64,000 nt of DNA from an uncultured Tateyamaria sp. (GTDB lineage Bacteria; Pseudomonadota; Alphaproteobacteria; Rhodobacterales; Rhodobacteraceae). The stretch is taken from positions 62,001 to 126,000 of the forward strand of contig NZ_CANNDO010000001.1 in NCBI RefSeq assembly GCF_947503385.1, in the 5' to 3' direction. Shown one piece after another: positions 62,472 through 64,000 of this stretch (its first letter is position 1; each line of letters opens with the position of its first letter). Both the position numbers and the translations under genes were made by a program. Under the pieces are notes generated by a model that was not told the DNA's origin, did no database searches, and saw nothing but the letters and a program-made list of their open reading frames with translations.

Positions 62472-62870
62472 GTGAACGAGGTGAAGAACGTGACAACCGT
62501 AACGCAAATCAGGCCAGCGGAAGACGTCCGCGTGGATCACGACCGTCTGGGGGCGCTCTATTCCGAACTGGGCCATGCCGGGGCCGAGGATGTCGTGTGC
62601 CGCGCGATGGAAGAACTTGCGCTGCGCATGGCGCATTGTGACCGCCTGTACCGCGCCGGTGATATGGTTGAACTGCGCAAGTCCAGCCGGTCGCTGGTTT
62701 CCATCGCCGATCAGATTGGCATGAATGTGGTGGCCAAGGTCGCCGCTGACGTGACCCAATGCATCGACTCCGGCGATCATGTGGCACTGGGCGCCACGCT
62801 CGCGCGCCTGATGCGCACGGGCGAGGGGTCGTTGACCGCCATCTGGGACTTGCAGGACATCACGATCTGA
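62472..62870 (+). CDS. Conserved-looking small protein, unknown function
   Basis: 132 residues from GTG 62472; GTG 62490 is a possible internal start. The sequence is helical and polar: DRLGALYSELGHAGAEDVVCRAMEELALRMAHCDRLY, then ELRKSSRSLVSIADQIGMNVVAKVAADVTQCIDSG and ALGATLARLMRTGEGSLTAIWDLQD. The helix lengths recall Hpt or other four-helix modules, but the phospho-acceptor His pattern of Hpt is not present. It stands between the carbonic anhydrase promoter and the aminopeptidase gene. I do not assign a function. Confidence 0.65.
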   Translation: MNEVKNVTTVTQIRPAEDVRVDHDRLGALYSELGHAGAEDVVCRAMEELALRMAHCDRLYRAGDMVELRKSSRSLVSIADQIGMNVVAKVAADVTQCIDSGDHVALGATLARLMRTGEGSLTAIWDLQDITI

Positions 62871-62946
62871 CGCGGCGGTGATCCGCCTTGCGGTGAACAG
62901 CAAACAGACTAGGGTTTGCATCACCTGACAGCCAAGCGGACCCGTG

Positions 62947-64000
62947 ATGACCCTGACCTTTGCCCCAGACAGCCCCGACGCGACGCCGCTCCATCTCATC
63001 TCCGAAGAGGAGTGCGCCAATTGGGCGGCGTCCATAGGACCTGTGTCAGAGGCATGGGTGAACGCCACCGGCTTTACCGGTGGTCTTGGTCAGGCCGTCG
63101 CCGTGCCGGGTGCGGATGGTACAGTGAACTGTGCCGCTATCGGCTTTGGCACATCGTCGGCGCGTGCGCGCGCCCGGTTTCACCTCGCGGCAGGGGCCAC
63201 CAAGCTGCCCAAGGGCACTTACCGGCTGGACAGCGCACCCACCGACGCCGCGCGCGACGTCGAGGCGTTGGGCTGGCTCCTCTCATCCTACCGCTTTGAC
63301 CGCTACAAGGACCAACGCCCGATGCAGGCGGCATTGATCGCCCCCGCAGGCGTCGACGCCACCCGGATCGAAGCGCAGGCCGCGGGCGAGGCGCTCACAC
63401 GCACGCTCATCAACACACCTGCCAGCGACATGGGCCCGCCCGAGCTTGAAGCCGCAACCCAATCGCTGGCCAACACGTTCGATGCGCAGATGACTGTTAC
63501 CCGTGGTGATGATCTGCTGACCAGCAATCTGCCTTTGATCCATACGGTGGGGCGCGCAGCCGACCGCGCACCGCGCCTGATTGACATGCGTTGGGGCACC
63601 AGCGGCCCGACCCTCACCTTGGTGGGCAAAGGGGTCTGTTTCGACACCGGCGGACTCAACCTCAAACCGGGCAGTTCCATGGGCCTGATGAAAAAGGACA
63701 TGGGTGGTGCGGCCAATGTTCTGGGTCTGGCGCACATGATCATGGCCACCGGCCTGCCCATCCGCCTGCGGGTTCTGATCCCGGCGGTGGAAAACAGCGT
63801 CGCAGGCAACGCCTTCCGCCCCGGCGATATCCTGACAAGCCGCAAAGGCCTTACGGTTGAAATCAACAACACCGACGCCGAAGGGCGTCTGGTGCTGGCT
63901 GACGCGCTGACTTTGGGGGACGAAGACCAACCCGATCTGATGATCTCCATGGCCACGCTCACCGGCGCGGCCCGCGTCGCCGTCGGCCCTGACCTCGCAC
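62947..64000 (+). CDS. M17 leucyl aminopeptidase family protein (3' end outside window)
   Basis: 351 codons visible, open at the right edge. The M17 core is clear: LVGKGVCFDTGGLNLKPG (metal Lys and Asp), MKKDMGGAANVLGLA (metal Asp), VENSVAGNAFRPGDIL and NTDAEGRLVLADAL (metal Asp and Glu, catalytic Arg). Such enzymes remove N-terminal amino acids from peptides with two metal ions. ATG 62947 follows a GGACCC sequence; the preceding gene ends 76 bases upstream. Because the C-terminus is missing, the exact subgroup (PepA or PepB-like) is left open. Confidence 0.93.
   Translation, partial: MTLTFAPDSPDATPLHLISEEECANWAASIGPVSEAWVNATGFTGGLGQAVAVPGADGTVNCAAIGFGTSSARARARFHLAAGATKLPKGTYRLDSAPTDAARDVEALGWLLSSYRFDRYKDQRPMQAALIAPAGVDATRIEAQAAGEALTRTLINTPASDMGPPELEAATQSLANTFDAQMTVTRGDDLLTSNLPLIHTVGRAADRAPRLIDMRWGTSGPTLTLVGKGVCFDTGGLNLKPGSSMGLMKKDMGGAANVLGLAHMIMATGLPIRLRVLIPAVENSVAGNAFRPGDILTSRKGLTVEINNTDAEGRLVLADALTLGDEDQPDLMISMATLTGAARVAVGPDLA

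Overview
This window is a chromosomal segment of high G+C, densely packed DNA from an alphaproteobacterium, most probably a marine member of the Rhodobacterales (Roseobacter group). The indications are a CcrM-type GANTC methyltransferase, a second heat-shock sigma factor of the RpoHII type, the gene order penicillin-binding-protein activator / rsmI / yraN / gshB, small families common in this order (DUF2125, DUF4170, DUF1467), and short intergenic repeats that I recall from Rhodobacterales. The genus cannot be fixed by eye. I see no rRNA, tRNA, insertion sequence, integrase, phage gene or CRISPR array.

Layout. 1-335: end of a DUF2125 gene. 397-5030: tightly coupled run pmbA-like, CysQ-like phosphatase, DUF4170, Kdo transferase and lpxK (envelope/lipid A). 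5080-8969: DsbA-like oxidoreductase and DciA-like protein, mutY, an alkane 1-monooxygenase and a cupin. 8966-12742: cytochrome c, membrane adenylate/guanylate cyclase, the cell-cycle methyltransferase ccrM and rnhB. 12902-14479: small exported proteins and a membrane protein with a winged-helix-like tail. 14630-23447: HpcH/HpaI aldolase, DUF1800/DUF1501 pair, acetyltransferase, orphan response regulator, methylmalonyl-CoA epimerase/DUF1467, EI24-like membrane protein, nitroreductase, deacetylase and a glyoxalase-fold protein. 24092-28758: MFS exporter, trpS, a rhomboid-like protein without catalytic residues, murJ. 28759-30605: a 1.85-kb gene-free stretch carrying a decayed tandem repeat.

30606-35233: 2-hydroxyacid dehydrogenase, ECF sigma factor coupled to an SDR enzyme, and an HxlR regulator divergent from a glyoxalase-fold/membrane-protein operon with two probable operators between them. 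35244-44052: glnD, a lipoprotein PBP activator, rsmI, yraN, gshB, an alpha/beta hydrolase and the YifB ATPase. 44119-52679: GST, cobC-like/cobU, rpoH-type sigma factor coupled to a ChaN-like protein, coaBC, dut, a membrane-anchored MoeB/ThiF protein and an M3 peptidase. 52769-64000: ghrA-like reductase, glyoxalase-fold protein, DUF3095, MFS transporter, asd, RHH-like protein, DUF4139 protein, a previously uncounted 49-codon gene, a carbonic anhydrase / SbtA-type bicarbonate transporter / PII-like operon, a small hypothetical and the 5' part of an M17 aminopeptidase.

Most genes are core housekeeping. The items most worth a second look are the GANTC cluster in the ccrM promoter region, the bicarbonate cassette, the 188-bp decayed tandem repeat, the membrane winged-helix protein, the catalytically dead rhomboid, the cyclase-like DUF3095 protein and the small ORF with its own strong terminator.
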